This document shows, piece by piece, positions 11,363 through 23,042 of a DNA stretch of 64,000 nucleotides. The stretch is from Capillidium heterosporum (taxonomy: Eukaryota; Entomophthoromycota; Entomophthoromycetes; Entomophthorales; Capillidiaceae): contig WBMQ01000010.1 of the NCBI GenBank assembly GCA_016630905.1, positions 124,001-188,000 of the forward strand, in the 5' to 3' direction. Both the position numbers and the translations under genes were made by a program. Numbering within the stretch: the first letter of the stretch is position 1; every line of letters starts with the position of its first letter. A model generated the notes under the pieces. The model had not been told where the DNA came from and did not search any database. It saw only the letters and a program-made list of their open reading frames with translations.

Positions 11363-12234
11363 ATGTCAGTGTACCTCATCATCACGAGTACTAATGTACA
11401 CAACGAACGTAGATTCGACAAAAGTCTGTCATTGACCAAGTTTAAGGTAACCCAATTTTATTTCCATAGGTTTTATTCAATTTATTACGTCTATAGCAAC
11501 GTCTAGAACCGATAACTGGTATATCTTCCAGCAACCAAAAGCTATCTCTATACAACGGAGATATCTTTGTTCAAGATATAGTTCCTTTCAACCAGGAGAG
11601 TGAAGATGCAGTTATGTTAGGAGCATTTTACGTCGAGGATAACTCTAGAATTCACGTACTCCTCCCTATAGCTACCCTTTGTTGACGTTTTTTAAATAGG
11701 TAACCGACGTCTCTGACGTCTCAGGTATAAAGTACAAGAAACAGTTTAGCGATGTTAGCAACGTTAACAAATACGAGATGGATCAAGAAGCTTACAGCAA
11801 ACGTCAGGATTCGGTGTTGGCGTTTAAGGAACGTAATCAGTTAGGTAGATTCGCAGCTCAGAGTTTAAGTAGTTCCAACTTTGAAGAGGAGGAGGTTGAT
11901 TTGACAAAGTTCCCAGTTGGTGCTAGGTGTAAAGTTAGTATCAAGGATGGAACTTCCAACAGCTTTGGAACTATTCGTTTTGCAGGTAAAACTGCGTTCA
12001 AAAGTGAGGGAATTTGGATTGGGGTGGAGTTCGACGAGCCCAATGGGAAAAATGATGGAAGGTAGCCTATTCTTGCCTTTATATATTAATTTATATTGTT
12101 TTTTATCTAATAGTGTGCAAGGGGAACGCTACTTCCAATGCTTACCCAACTATGGTATTTTCGTAAGACCTGATAAGGTAGAGGCGGGTGATTTTAAGCA
12201 AGTTGATCTGATGGAAGAGCTGGAGGAGCTGTAG
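11363..12234 (+). CDS. TBCB: Tubulin-folding cofactor B (CAP-Gly), one apparent frame change
   Basis: Chaperone that binds alpha-tubulin during heterodimer assembly and, with cofactor E, dissociates it. Exons 11363-11448, 11497-11655, 11700-12061, 12114-12234; introns 44-52 nt. About 242 residues (human 244). N-terminal ubiquitin-like domain (SVYLIITSTNV ... RFDKSLSLTKFK), a linker with DQEAYSKRQDSVLAF, and a C-terminal CAP-Gly domain: VGARCKVS, GTIRFAGKT, WIGVEFDEPNGKNDG, with the GKNDG groove that binds EExx tails. The protein itself ends in EELEEL. One base is missing within a short CA repeat at 11396-11405; the next frame continues the conserved domain. Yeast orthologue is ALF1. Confidence 0.9.
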
Positions 12235-12724
12235 TAGTAAAAGCTAGCTTGTTACTTATCAATTTTGTATGTATCTTTGGCAGTGGGACTTTTAATTCTT
12301 GGCTATTCAGTTTTTATTGTAACTAACGATATGCTAAGCTATCTAATTCAATCTTCTCTATGAAGATACGAAAGATAAATTTCAGATATAGTAAAACCTG
12401 ATATCCTTTTCTATGCTCATATATGGATATAAGAATACACCTTTCATTGTAGATAAGTACAAATTCCTAGATTTAAGCTTTAATCCTTAAATAATATCAT
12501 AGTGTCGATTTATATATTACTCCAACCGACATCGTGTGGCTATTTACTCTTCAAAACCTTATATCTTGATCAAAGACTAAAGAAAGTATACTTTGCCCAA
12601 CGTATTAAATACCACAATTGTAATCAACAGATTAGTTTGATTGTCTTTTCAAGGTAGTAGAGTCATAATGTAGTTTCAGCATTCTATTGAGGTATCCAAT
12701 ACCTTCTACTATCCCTAGTTAAAA
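12235..12724. other. Intergenic
   Basis: 3' flank of the tubulin cofactor B gene; AT-rich and without recognisable features up to the calmodulin-like relic. Confidence 0.5.
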
Positions 12725-13084
12725 TTTTGGAGAATATTTGGTCAAATGGACCTTAGATTTGACTTTTTTCCGAGCAGATAGGTAGGCTGTTGGAGGAATT
12801 TAGGTGTCAATGTATGGGATAATTGACTTTAAAGAGTCCTTGGAGTTTATGGTTCACATGTTTGTTAATCTAGATCCTAAGGGAATGACAAAATCGTAGA
12901 TTTGCAGTTCTTTGACAACTTCTATTTGGATGGCTATAGCTTTGTTGCTAAACAGGTGTTAACTAAGACTTTAGAAGCTAGCGATACCGAAGGTAGTGAT
13001 GCCGATATCAAGAAAGTACTCAAGTAACCCAATCTAGATGACAACAGCAGGCTCAGCTTCAAGGAGCTTAAGATTTACGTATAA
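12725..13084 (+). pseudogene. Calmodulin-like pseudogene, decayed copy of 52823-53290
   Basis: A degraded four-EF-hand gene. Fragments align in order to the intact calmodulin-like protein at 52823-53290: EF-hand 1 remnant near 12735, EQIGRLLEEF near 12775, GIIDFKESLEFM at about 12817-12852, then KIVDLQFFDNFYLDG, LTKTLEASD, DADIKKVLK and NLDDNSRLSFKELKI up to 13081. There is at least one frame change (about 12880) and an in-frame stop (about 13026), and the first two calcium loops have lost key acidic residues. It faces the intact SPRY gene exactly as the intact calmodulin-like gene faces a SPRY pseudogene near 51-53 kb, so it is one half of a duplicated block. Confidence 0.85.
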
Positions 13085-13935
13085 AGCTTTCGGTTTAAAA
13101 ATAGGATATCTATTTATTGATCTTTATAGACTTGAATATCATCAAGTTCTTATACCTTTATATTCGATAAAAATAAGCTGTTAGCGTGGATTATATATCT
13201 TAAATGCTTAAAATAAACTGATGGTATATTTTGATGTGCCAGCAATATATGGTAACTTTAGACTTAAATTCAAAAAGGTACATGCTATATGCTACATGTA
13301 AATATGTAAAGATTGCTGATAGCGCTATAGTAACTATTCTTTAAGTTTATCTCTTGATCTACATATATACCTAGTATAAGTAGATTTTCGCTTAGCTTAA
13401 TGTAATTTTCAGTAATTGTATTTTTGCATCATACAGGCTAGACAATTTAATTTTTAATGAATCTATTAGTATATCTTGTCCTAAGAAATCTACTGTTCTT
13501 TATAGAACCAATATAAAAGTTGATTAATAATCGAATTCACAAAGAAATATCGGTATATTTCAACTATTTCACTTTTAATATGTAGGTTTATTATTGATAG
13601 GGATTTAAGATTTCATTATTTTGAAAATCTTGCTAGTACAATTTGCTAGCTTTAAAATCTTTGTACCGTAGCATATAAAGCATATATCACTAAATAGATA
13701 AAAGCTGTATAGTGGAGTAACACATCCTCAATTGTTACATGTTTCCATATATCGGTTATATATCGGTCTTAAATTGGAAATGTATACCACACGAAATGAA
13801 ATGTACTATGAGCTATATAAATCATCTAATGAAAATACTATAAATGAGGTGTACTATATACATTTTATTTGGAAATTTGAGTTTATGAACTGTACATGTA
13901 AAAGGAAAAGCCTTAAAAACCAAGCTTAGACAACT
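13085..13935. other. Intergenic, part of the duplicated block
   Basis: The part next to the SPRY gene (about 13740-13930) is alignable in reverse complement with about 51630-51790, downstream of the SPRY pseudogene, including the shared strings attttcatt and ttccaatttaag. No gene. The 65-codon open frame at 13732-13929 is not supported. Confidence 0.55.
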
Positions 13936-14898
13936 CTAAATGGGTGGTGGTAAATCTTCGTCATCGTAGAGGGGTGGCGACTCGTTCATCACATTAGGGT
14001 TGGTCAAGCCGATTCTTAATCGATTGGCATGCTCGTAAACAAAAGGTCGGTCGCCAAAGTTGTACTGGATGATACACGGACCCGAAGCGTACACGGTGGG
14101 GAAGAGATCCGTTTCTTCAGTCAATGGCAATGCTCTAGAAATAAATTTGATGGGTGGACCCAGGACTCCATTCCTTGAGAAATGGACTTGGTAGCTGATG
14201 ATGGTAACGTGGGCGGCAGCGTACACGTACTGACTTTTTACTAGGATACCAGCAATGTCACCACGACTGTAGGCGTAGCCATCAATCCACTCCAAGCTTT
14301 TGTTCTCGTTGTAGACGGTGCCTTTACTTGACTCCAAAGCAATGCTGTTATCGGACAATCCTATTGTTTAAAGTTAGAACTTTTGAAATAGATTTATATC
14401 TTGCCTGGTATGTAATCCAAATTATCTTTCTTGTGCGAGATGCCAAAGTATACCGTCGTCCCATTAGGGTAACTCTACGATGTCGACCTCAAAGTATCTT
14501 GTCAAAGTCTGAGTTGTGTAGTGGGTTATGTTGGGTAATGGGTTGTTGGATTGGATCGTACACTTGTCGAAAAAGTGTAATCGTTTCAACTCATCCTGGG
14601 TCGCTACTTTGTCGCTGGTATCCAAAGATATGGGAAAGTGCCAGCTCCTACGTATAATTGGTTGCCTAGGTCCATCTACCTCGACCATCTCATCGGTATC
14701 GACCGACATCAAATCGGGGTACTTGAACCTATACCGTCGGACGAAGGCTATTACTATTAAGATGATGAAGGCACCCAACGCTAAAGCTTTGATGAATACC
14801 AAATACAAGCCACCTTCGTCGACCCCGATGTGTACGATTAGGAATATGGTTAGGGCGACCAGACTAAAAAATATGAGGATTTTGTCGGAGCGATCCAT
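13936..14898 (-). CDS. Membrane-anchored SPRY protein with PY motif, SSH4/EAR1-like
   Basis: Likely adaptor that brings the Rsp5/NEDD4 ubiquitin ligase to membrane cargo at endosome or vacuole. Exons 14898-14405 and 14360-13936; about 305 residues. Two hydrophobic segments near the N-terminus (ILIFFSLVALTIFLIVHI at 7-24 and KALALGAFIILIVIAF). Then a SPRY domain: RYFEVDIVELP, NGTTVYFGIS, DNSIALESSKGTVY, GYAYSRGDIAGILV, ISYQVHFSRNG, YASGPCIIQYNFG. The C-terminus carries PPLY (a PPxY WW-domain ligand) and PPP. One extra base at about 14464, where CCC is followed by an in-frame TAA, breaks the frame. The intron has a GC donor (gcaaga) and taa-tag acceptor. A decayed copy lies at 51100-51600. Confidence 0.82.
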
Positions 14899-15817
14899 GA
14901 TAAAGAGTTGAAAGTTGAATATACCAATTTTGTGATAGATTTATATATCGAGAAAACATTTCAAATGGATTATAAATTCTAAACCAATCATTGAATATTA
15001 GGAATGTTTTAAACCGGTTTATTATAAACTTTTTGGATGGGGGTATACTGCCGGTTAATTCTTATTCCTTTACTTTGAACCTGCGACTAAAATCGTTAGT
15101 TAGACTCAAAGCCTCATAATGGAGTGGACTTTTGAGAATTAGAATGTAGGAAATTGGTCCGGATTTGAGTTACAAGCCTGTCCGGTGATCAAAGGAGATG
15201 ATTCTTAGTTGTAAGGTTACATAAACTTTTAGTCTTTCTGGAGTTTTATAGGATCCCATCACTTTTCTTTTCTATGTAGAGAAGGAATCACCGAGTCTGC
15301 AATATAAACTTGTAGATTTGTAAGGAAAAGGGTTAAAGTTTTATCCAAGACAAAGCTGGTGTAAAATTCTTTGAATCTGAAGGGTGAGGTGCTCAAATAT
15401 GCCTTTTAAAAGAAACTTTGTAATCAAATTGGGTCAATATATTGTTGATAAAACCAGGGATGGACAATCTTTATTAGCCTGAACGATTTCTGCTGTTCAA
15501 CATCGGTCGAGAAAGTTTAGAAACGCAGACAACCTAATCGGAAGCGGGATTTTGGTAAAAGAGTTTACCAGTTGTATTGTTGTTATACATTATTCTAAAT
15601 GTAGAAATGGATAGATATGCAGTGTTGAACACCTTCAGGGTTAAAGTACTACTATAGATTTACCTACCTATACTTAACTTTGAATTGAATATGCAAAAGC
15701 AGAATTAATGTATATCAAATATAGTGAGTGTGCCATCAAAATTTTAAAATTACATGTCGGTGGCCAGTAAAAATATATACACTAACCCAAGACACTAACC
15801 ACTTTTATTTCTAAAAC
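14899..15817. other. Intergenic
   Basis: Promoter of the SPRY gene on the minus strand (a tata-like string at about 14940-14952) and 3' flank of the Zn2Cys6 gene. No gene seen. Confidence 0.5.
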
Positions 15818-17694
15818 CTACTTCAGTATGGCCAATATAGTCGAGTAATGCAAGGCCAAATACGAAGTACTTGGCAAAGACCGAAACTTATCTATAAATA
15901 TCGAACCTTTCGAAATGATACTCTTAACTTCATCTTCATCTTCATAAAAATGTCCATACCTACATATAGTTGAGAGGGTAACTATCAAAGGATAGAGATG
16001 AAACGGATGGTACTTGTAATCGACATTAAAATTTAGGTAGAGTTTAGCGATACTCAACGAAACCTTCAACCAAGTAACTATTTTCTCCAAATCCTTAGTG
16101 CTATTAACTTCGGTGTTGGGAGTTTTGAAGGGTGGCAAGTTGGGATCATCGTTCAAATAGAAGGTAAGGTCTAAGACATAGTACACTATTAGATGAAACA
16201 TAAGATTGTTGAACTTTAGAATGTAATCAGCCAAATTGGTGGCGTTGTGAGAACTATTACTCGCATTCGCTAGCTTAGAAAGTTTTAAGGAATAGTAGGC
16301 TCGCTCCTCGTTGCATTTGACAATAGTGGTTGCGATCTTGTGCCGTAGAGTACCCGAATCTTCATTACCACTTTCGATGGAGCTGCGAATCTTGCGGATG
16401 GAGTCGGATATACAGGATTGTGAGGAAAAACACTTGGCTAGGTAGATGAACAGATCCACTTCTAAGCAGTTGGAGTCGACTGCCTGCAGAATTCGATTGT
16501 CAAAATGATTTACCTTTGTCTTTTCAACATCGTTGACAAATAAACCGTTCAAATAAGCTTTCGAATCCTTATCAAATTCTAAAGAAGGATGCTTAGGTGT
16601 GAATATGGGTCGCGACTTGAAGTGATCTCTATAGATCATATTGGAGAAACTGATGATATACATGATGTTGGTATACAGCAAAAATCGTTCCACAAGCAAC
16701 TCCTTAGTCTGGTACAACCTTCGTGGTGCCTTCTTATCTAAACCTAAGATGGTAGCGAATCTTATGAAGACGTTCTTACACTTGCAGGCAGTTGAAAAAA
16801 CTTCGGGTACCGAGAAGAAGGAGTCGTTGACGATGATCATTGCTTGTAATGTATCTAAACTAGGGTGGAAATAGGCTCCCTTGATTAACTCGACTATTTC
16901 CTCGTAAAGTTTAGGTAGCCATTTGTAATCCTCCTTGTTCTTATCTACTAATTGCAGTCCAGCCCCAAAGACTGCTAAAACCAGGAAACGTGACCGCTTC
17001 CTGGTGAAAAATAAGGTTTTGGTGAAGAGGGGTTTGAATATATTGATGTACTTGAAGTAGGTGTCGATAGCTTCTAAGAATTGCTGTTCGGTACCGTAGC
17101 CGACAATGGACTCTTTTTGTTGTTGTTTATAAACGTTGGTTAATGGGAGTTTGCTGTCGATAGCTTGAATCTTGGGAGTGGTGATCTCTTTGATGGCTAA
17201 TATAAGCTGCAGGTCGTCCTTGTTGAAGGAAAATATCTTGAGGTTGGTTACCGACAGGTACAGGGTTAAGATGGGTCGCCTACTTGCCTCCTGGTAGAGT
17301 TGGCTGAGAAAATGTTGGATTGAGGGGACCCTGACCTTCCTATCGGCACTAATAAATGTGATCAGTTCTAAGGTATCAAATTTTGGAACTGCTATGACAC
17401 GTAGTATCTTTGTTGGAAAGCTATAAAGTATCAGTTGAAAACTTACATAATACTTATAGTCATGTCCGGATCCGATTCTCTAGGTCTCCTCTTCTGCCCT
17501 AACACCTTGTGTTGAGGGGTTATCCGCTTGCGAATCAAAAGTCTACTGTAACTACATTCGTTATTGGTTTTGGAGCAACGTAGACAAGTCGGCATATGCA
17601 TGGAACAGGATTTCTTTCGTGAAAAGCATCGATCGCATGATTGGGCGCTGAAAGTGGTTGATGCCTCTGGCTCTGGCTCGTTACTCACTTCCAT
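15818..17694 (-). CDS. Zn(II)2Cys6 transcription factor (family member 1)
   Basis: Fungal-type binuclear zinc cluster regulator of about 616 residues. Exon 1 17694-17447, exon 2 17420-15818. The cluster is CDRCFSRKKSC then CLRCSKTNNEC (residues about 21-48). The rest resembles the middle region of two other genes here: VGYGTEQQFLEAIDTYFKY, FKPLFTKTLF, RSRFLVLAVFGAGLQL and PSLDTLQA, a fungal-TF-like effector domain. The proposed intron is only 26 nt, with a GTAAGT donor, ctgat branch-like site and TAG acceptor. Removing it restores the frame, and its position and phase match the intron in the paralogue at 35949-37725. Start ATG at 17694 gives an exon 1 of 248 nt, identical in length to that paralogue. 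Targets unknown. Confidence 0.82.
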
Positions 17695-18992
17695 GTTGGC
17701 TAGTACCTGGAGTAGATGGAATGGGTTTGTGGAAAGTTGATTTGATCGAAATATAAGAAGCAAAGTTGCTTAGTGATGAAATAAAAGTCTGCTAGATAGG
17801 ATCCTTTGTTTTTAGCCCGTGTGATGGGAATCTATGCAATTAGCAGTCATCCCTACTTAAATTGATGGGTCATGGCAAATTTGTATTAAACTGGGTTTAA
17901 AATTGTAACCTGTTTTCGGAATATCATCGAAAATAGTTGGGTAATTCCTAATTTCCTTTGCTTCTTTATATGTAGGTGTTCAGTTTTCTATTATAAACGT
18001 ACTTTATTAATAAATGTAGTGCCTATATCTGTTGTGTATAATTACTTCACTGGATACTATTGACCATGATTCTACCTTATTAAGCATCGGATACAAGACA
18101 CATTCCAGATGCCTATGGTCTTTGCTTACACTTGAAGTTCATAGTCGATTTAAATAGATATTTCCATAGCTCCCGGGAGAATTGGTTGATTTTATGCAAG
18201 CTTACATAAACAATAGCCTGTCAAATCTATCTAAAATTGTGCCTTTTAGGAAGTTATCAAATTTATAGCTATTTCCATCCGAAACCAATTTAGTGTTTAA
18301 TTTTATATGGGTTTGGTGAGTTCTCGACCAGCCTATATAAAAGTAGTATACTAAATATTTTGATAAAGGAAAGCAGTCCATTATAGTGACATTTTAAATT
18401 CACATATATATACGTTGAAAATCAAGCTAACTTTAGTTAAGAATATCTGCCACTAGCTTCAGCAAAGTATTTAACAAATTATTTCCTAATTTGGAAGCAG
18501 CGATAGCTAACATTTGGATGTAGGCTTAAAAGTGAAGTTATCAGGTCGGAATACATACAGGTGTTGCATCAAAATGTAGGCTACTTTCACTGACTATTTC
18601 ACTGGAATATGGATGTATTGTTTTGATGTAGGCTTATTTAGCTCGGTTGTAGAAATATCCCTTTCATTGGAGTAAAGACTTTATCAAGATTTATTTCGTT
18701 GAGCACTTGGTTTTCTTGCATGAATGCTTTAGTCAAAAACTAAAATGCAGTTCTTACAGTAGTCACAACAAATATAATCTGTAGATATACATGATTTTTT
18801 TTGAGAAATACCATCTAAAAGTCCAAGGCAGCAACCTGATGTTCCAAGAGTCTTGTAACTAGGCTTAGTTTTTTGGAATAGAAAGCCTTCCAATAGGAAA
18901 TACTCATAAATAGGAAGCTATTCAAACAGTTCTTAGCTTTCCAAAGTATATCAACACTCAGCCTTCTAAGACACAAGAATTAAATTTAGTCA
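17695..18992. other. Intergenic with a short dispersed repeat
   Basis: No gene recognised. The string gatgtaggctta occurs at about 18518 and 18625, with a related atgtaggcta at about 18576. Otherwise AT-rich. Confidence 0.5.
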
Positions 18993-20436
18993 ATGTTACA
19001 GAATAAGTATTTCAGCCTACTACTCATCTTCCTTTTCAACTTTGCAACCGGTTCAAGTACTTTTTACAATTGACTTGTTTTAAATTTGTACTTAGAGGTA
19101 CCCTCAAAGAATGCTGAAGGACCGTTACCAAGTAAGAATAACCTAAGACATTTTATATATTTTTCAAAGTTGTATTATGGCACGGAATGGGAGATAGTTG
19201 TTGTAACAAAGCTTCGTAAGTTGTATCATAAATATACAATTTTAATAGCTTTAGGATGGGTAAGATTGTAAAGCTTATAAAAGAGTTCGACCCAGAAGTT
19301 TTCGTCCATTCAGTTCAACTGGAAGATGGGGAAAGTTCCGACCGCAACGCTGGGTTCTTTGGCAATATCAACCAGCAAGTAACTTTCAACTTAAATAAGC
19401 GTAAATTTAATTTAATGTTCTGTAGGTCGATAAAGTTTGTAAGCAGTTAGCTTCCATCGAAGCTTTGAAGGATGGGTTTAATGCAGTTGGATTTTCGCAA
19501 GTAAGTACTTCATCTCTGATCTCTATAAGTAACAGTTTTTAATAGGGAGGGTTATTTTTAAGAGCTTATACGCAACGTTGCAATTCGCCACAAATAAAAA
19601 CTTTAATAACGGTTGGAGCACCCCATTCAGGTTTGACATTTTCTTTAAAGATTAGTTTTCATAGTTGTAGGTATAAGCGACACACCTGGATGTTCCAACC
19701 AGTTGGATACCTGGAACTGTAACATAATGAGATCTTTGTTACGATCGGGTGCTTATGCGTACTACGTCAGAGACCATGTTATCCAAGCTCAGTATATCAA
19801 GGTACTTGTGACATAAAGGTATATTCTTATAGTTCTATTTAGGATCCATACAACATTGAAACTTACTTGAAATACAATATATTCCTACCTGATATCAACA
19901 ACGAACTTTCGGTAACCATTTTTAACACTTTGGTATTCAATTCTAAACTTATTTCAAGGTCAAAAATAAAACCTATGTAGATAATATAAAGAAGCTGGAA
20001 AAGTTCGTGTTGATTCAATTTGAAAAGGATACGGTGCTGGTACCAAAGCAAAGCTCTGTAATTTTATTTATTTATTCAAAATATTCATATCTACTTAGTG
20101 GTTTGAATTTTACGAGCTAAGCGATGACAAAAAGAGTTTAAACTTTATTACCTTGAAAGATAGTGCCCTTTATAAAGAAGTATCTCAAAGTAGGTATTTC
20201 GATAACTAACATTCTTACTCTAGGACTGGTTAGGATTAAAGTACTTGGATGAAAACAGTCGACTCGAGTTTTTGACTGCACCGTTCGAGCATGTAATCTA
20301 CTTTCTACTATCAGCTACTTATAAAATTTAGATGAAATTCACTGAAAAATATTTCAAAGATGTGATCCTGCCTTACATTATCAAGGAGCCAAAGCCTCAA
20401 AAGTCTACTGGTCGTCAACATCATTTTAAAATTTAA
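18993..20436 (+). CDS. PPT1: Palmitoyl-protein thioesterase 1, twelve exons
   Basis: Lysosomal/vacuolar enzyme removing palmitate from cysteine of proteins. Twelve exons (18993-19056, 19096-19131, 19170-19215, 19249-19378, 19426-19500, 19546-19630, 19671-19801, 19843-19911, 19959-20057, 20099-20179, 20224-20292, 20332-20436) joined by eleven introns of 33-47 nt; 329 residues, frame intact. Signal peptide MLQNKYFSLLLIFLFNFATG; PIVLWHGMGDSCCNK oxyanion region; GFSQGG with the nucleophile Ser (an intron splits GFSQ from GG); Asp in FEKDTVLVP; His in APFEHMKF. CNQL/WNCN and TQRCNSP match family cysteines. Converges on the next gene with a gap of only 39 bases. Very secure by motif order. Confidence 0.93.
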
Positions 20437-20475
20437 ATTTAATAAATATTCATAACTACATACTCGATAAATCTT

Positions 20476-21396
20476 TTATTTCAACAGAGGTAGAATGGAA
20501 TACCTTTTTGTCAAAACATCTTTATGTTCGGGGAACTTCTCCACGTACCAACGTTTCGTTTCGTAAGCAGTAACCACCAAATTAAAGAAAACGAAACCGA
20601 ACATGGAAAGTTGAGTCTTGATTCGAAAGTTGGTTATCAATATATAGCTCCCATATATTAAAATTTCAAACAAGGTAGTGTGGGCATACAATCGACTTGA
20701 ACCAGCTCGAACTAGGCAAGTTATAGCTTTCCTTATCATCATCCTTACGCAACTCGGCCAAAATTTTATGACATAGATATTGGTTGAAACTGGCATAGAT
20801 AAAGAGGAAGAGCCCTATCCAACTTGTAAAGCTCAAATTTTCAATAACTTCCCAAACATTAATGAAAGGTAGCACTTCAAGTTGAAATTTCAGCAGGTGG
20901 ACCAGTATCAATAGTGGTTGAAATCCGTAGAAAGCTAAAGCTAAAAGATAGTGGAATATGGGCATTCTACTTTTACTTGAAAATACCTGCAAGAAAGTTA
21001 CCTCTAAGCTCCTTCGCAATCCTTGAATTAAAACTAACCAGTACCATAAAACTACACTACATCTATAACTATCTTCAATGGTTGTATCAAGTGGAATTAG
21101 CGTTACATAATTGGAAAATAGAACTGTTGTGAACATAGGTGAAGCTAAAGTTAAACTTAATAGAAGTAGTAGAAATGTTTGAACCAACTCTTTGGAACCT
21201 TTAAATTTAGTATTGTTTCATACCAAGTTGAAGTCGATTTAGGTTGACTTTTACTCAATTTACCATAGGTACCTAGACCATCTTTTAATGGGCTGTTGAC
21301 TACTACGAACCCTACCAAGGTTGCTAATACTAATATGGAGTTTATAGCTAAGCTGGTGTACTTTTCTAAAAGTTGGAGTTGAATCTCTAGCGCCAT
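20476..21396 (-). CDS. DFG10: Polyprenol reductase, SRD5A3/DFG10-like, two apparent frame changes
   Basis: Membrane enzyme of the steroid 5-alpha-reductase family that acts in dolichol synthesis for N-glycosylation in the ER. About 306 residues (human SRD5A3 318) when read through. Begins MALEIQLQLLEKYTSLAINS with several membrane segments (LVLATLVGFVVVN, TFLLLLLSLTL, MPIFHYLLALAFYGFQPLLIL, SWIGLFLFIYASFNQYLCHKIL). It has RRSLEVTFLQVFSSKSRM, the reductase signature CPHYL-x-EILIY, and a C-terminal YETKRWYVEKFPEH ending YSILPLLK. Frames change at about 21170-21180 (within a run of CTA/CTT) and at about 20671 (after CPHYL). Single exon otherwise. Family call is good; intactness depends on resolving the two sites. 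Confidence 0.8.
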
Positions 21397-21881
21397 TTTC
21401 TCTTATTCCTGCATCAATATTGTTGTAAGAGAAAAGCACAATTTGAAAATTTATATCGGCTCAAGGACCTACTAATTAGCCACTCAGGTTTGAAGATATG
21501 CGTTGATGGATCATAAGTTAGTATAGTTTCATGTAGTAGTCTGGCGAATCTAGGAGTAGCAACTGATGTCCGAATACAAGTCGTTTTGTCACAAATCAGC
21601 AATTAGAACGAGCCATTTATGAATATTAACAATATATACTTTGGAGCGCTTTTCATATTTAACTTTTCAAAGTTTAAAACATGATAAATATTAACTTAAA
21701 GATAAGTTGGCTTGTTCCAAAACACTAAACCAGATGATCTAAATCGATTATATGGAAACTAGAGAAATCATGTAAGGATATCTAGAACCATAGGAAATCT
21801 CATGTTTTAATATAGCTGAATTCAAGGCATCTTCGAGTAAACGTAAGCATGCCTTTGGCATGCTCAAGTTTTTCCAAGCAA
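21397..21881. other. Intergenic
   Basis: Short gap holding promoter of the reductase gene (minus strand) and the 3' flank of the SR gene, including the hairpin at 21846-21864. No gene seen. Confidence 0.5.
21846..21864 (-). repeat. 8-bp stem, 3-base loop hairpin just after SR-gene stop
   Basis: agcatgcc-ttt-ggcatgct is a perfect short hairpin located about 18 bases beyond the SR-protein stop codon, thus in its 3' UTR. Possible RNA stability or processing element. Confidence 0.45.
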
Positions 21882-23042
21882 TTATTTTTCGACGTAGTAG
21901 TCATCATCTCCGTTGTTGAGAGCGCCATCACTACGGGGAGGAGGAGTACGATCACCACCATCGGGCTTAGGTGAGGGGGTTCTGGAGCGGCGGCGGCTCT
22001 TTCTTTCATCGTGTCTGGGTGAGCGGGAGCGACGGTCATGGCGAGGAGATCGGCTGCGTTCACGGTCACGGCGGGGGGAGCGTGAGCGTCTTCTAGGGGA
22101 GGCGGAACGGGAACGATCACGTCTAGACTTGGTGTGACTGGAACCGGTATCCTAAATCTGTGTTAAAGCTAGCTGTCTAAGTGCTAAATACCTCGAAAAC
22201 TCTAAGTCTGTGTCCCTTAAACTCAGCGTCGTCGTATCTCTCGATGGCATACTTCATGTCATCGTAGTCAAAGAACTCCACTAAACTACAAAATCAGTTT
22301 ACATCTCAAAACAAAAGTTACCCTTCGCCCTGGCGACGTTTGTGGCAATCGGCAAAGGCGATGTCGCCAGCCCTTTTAAAGAAATCCTTAAGATCCTTTG
22401 GAAAAAGATTAGTTCAGCTGTGGCCAAGAAGGGATAGAAAAAAGGGCAGGGCAAGAGAAATATATGGACGTCGCTAAGGATCATGTCTTGGCAAAGTCCA
22501 GGAGCAGATTTTCAACCAAAGACTAGCGGTTTAAACTAACGAAAGAAAACTAAAGCTCAAAAAAGGACCAATGGAAGATACAAAGAAAAGTAACTAGAAA
22601 AGGTTGCAACTTAAATGAAAAGTAAACTTACTTGCCAGCTGACCGAAGGAGCAATGTTTTCGACAATAATACGGTTGCTGGTACGGGTAGGTGGTGGTGG
22701 ACGACTTAAATAAAGGAAAAGTTAATCGGCTATAAAAGAAATTGGAGCTTACTCTCTAACACCACGACCAGCAGCCTTAGCAAACTCTACTACAATCCTA
22801 CTAACCTTTATTACAAATACTTTAGTCAATAGTACCTGTCTCCCAAGAAAGTTCTGCCGTTGCACTCCTCAACGACATCTTCGGCATCGCGGATGTCCTT
22901 GAACTCAACAAACCCATAGCCCGAACGCAAGTGAATCTCACGAATCCTACCATATCCCTCCAAGAAATTTTCCAAATCCCGTTCACGACAATCAGGTGGT
23001 AACCTTCCAAAGTATACCCTCGATGAAGTATCGTACCTGGAC
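21882..23042 (-). CDS. SR splicing factor: two RRMs and RS tail (5' exon not resolved)
   Basis: Nuclear serine/arginine-rich splicing factor. Recognised exons 23042-22836, 22800-22753, 22704-22632, 22395-22322, 22285-22192, 22151-21882; introns 35, 48, 236, 36 and 40 nt. RRM1: SSRVYFGRLPPD (RNP2-like), RIREIHLRSGYGFVEF (RNP1), RIVVEFAKAAGRG. Linker rich in Pro. RRM2: NRIIVENIAPSVSWQ, DLKDFFKRAGDIAFAD and EGLVEFFDYDDMKYAI. The tail has RSRSPRR-type dipeptides and ends DDDYYVEK. Exons before 23042 must supply the start and two bases of phase; an ATG followed directly by gtgagt at about 23519-23530 is one candidate, but I could not confirm it. RRM1-RRM2-RS is the SRSF1/4/5/6-type layout. The fact that a long intron (236 nt) interrupts RRM2 may allow regulated splicing. 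Confidence 0.87.

Noticed and set aside
14328-14911. Open frames on the plus strand over the SPRY gene
   Set aside because: Shadow frames of the minus-strand gene, which has the SPRY motifs and matches its pseudogene copy.
21913-22137. Arg-rich open frame on the plus strand
   Set aside because: It is the antisense of the RS tail of the SR protein; RS repeats give long open frames in several frames.
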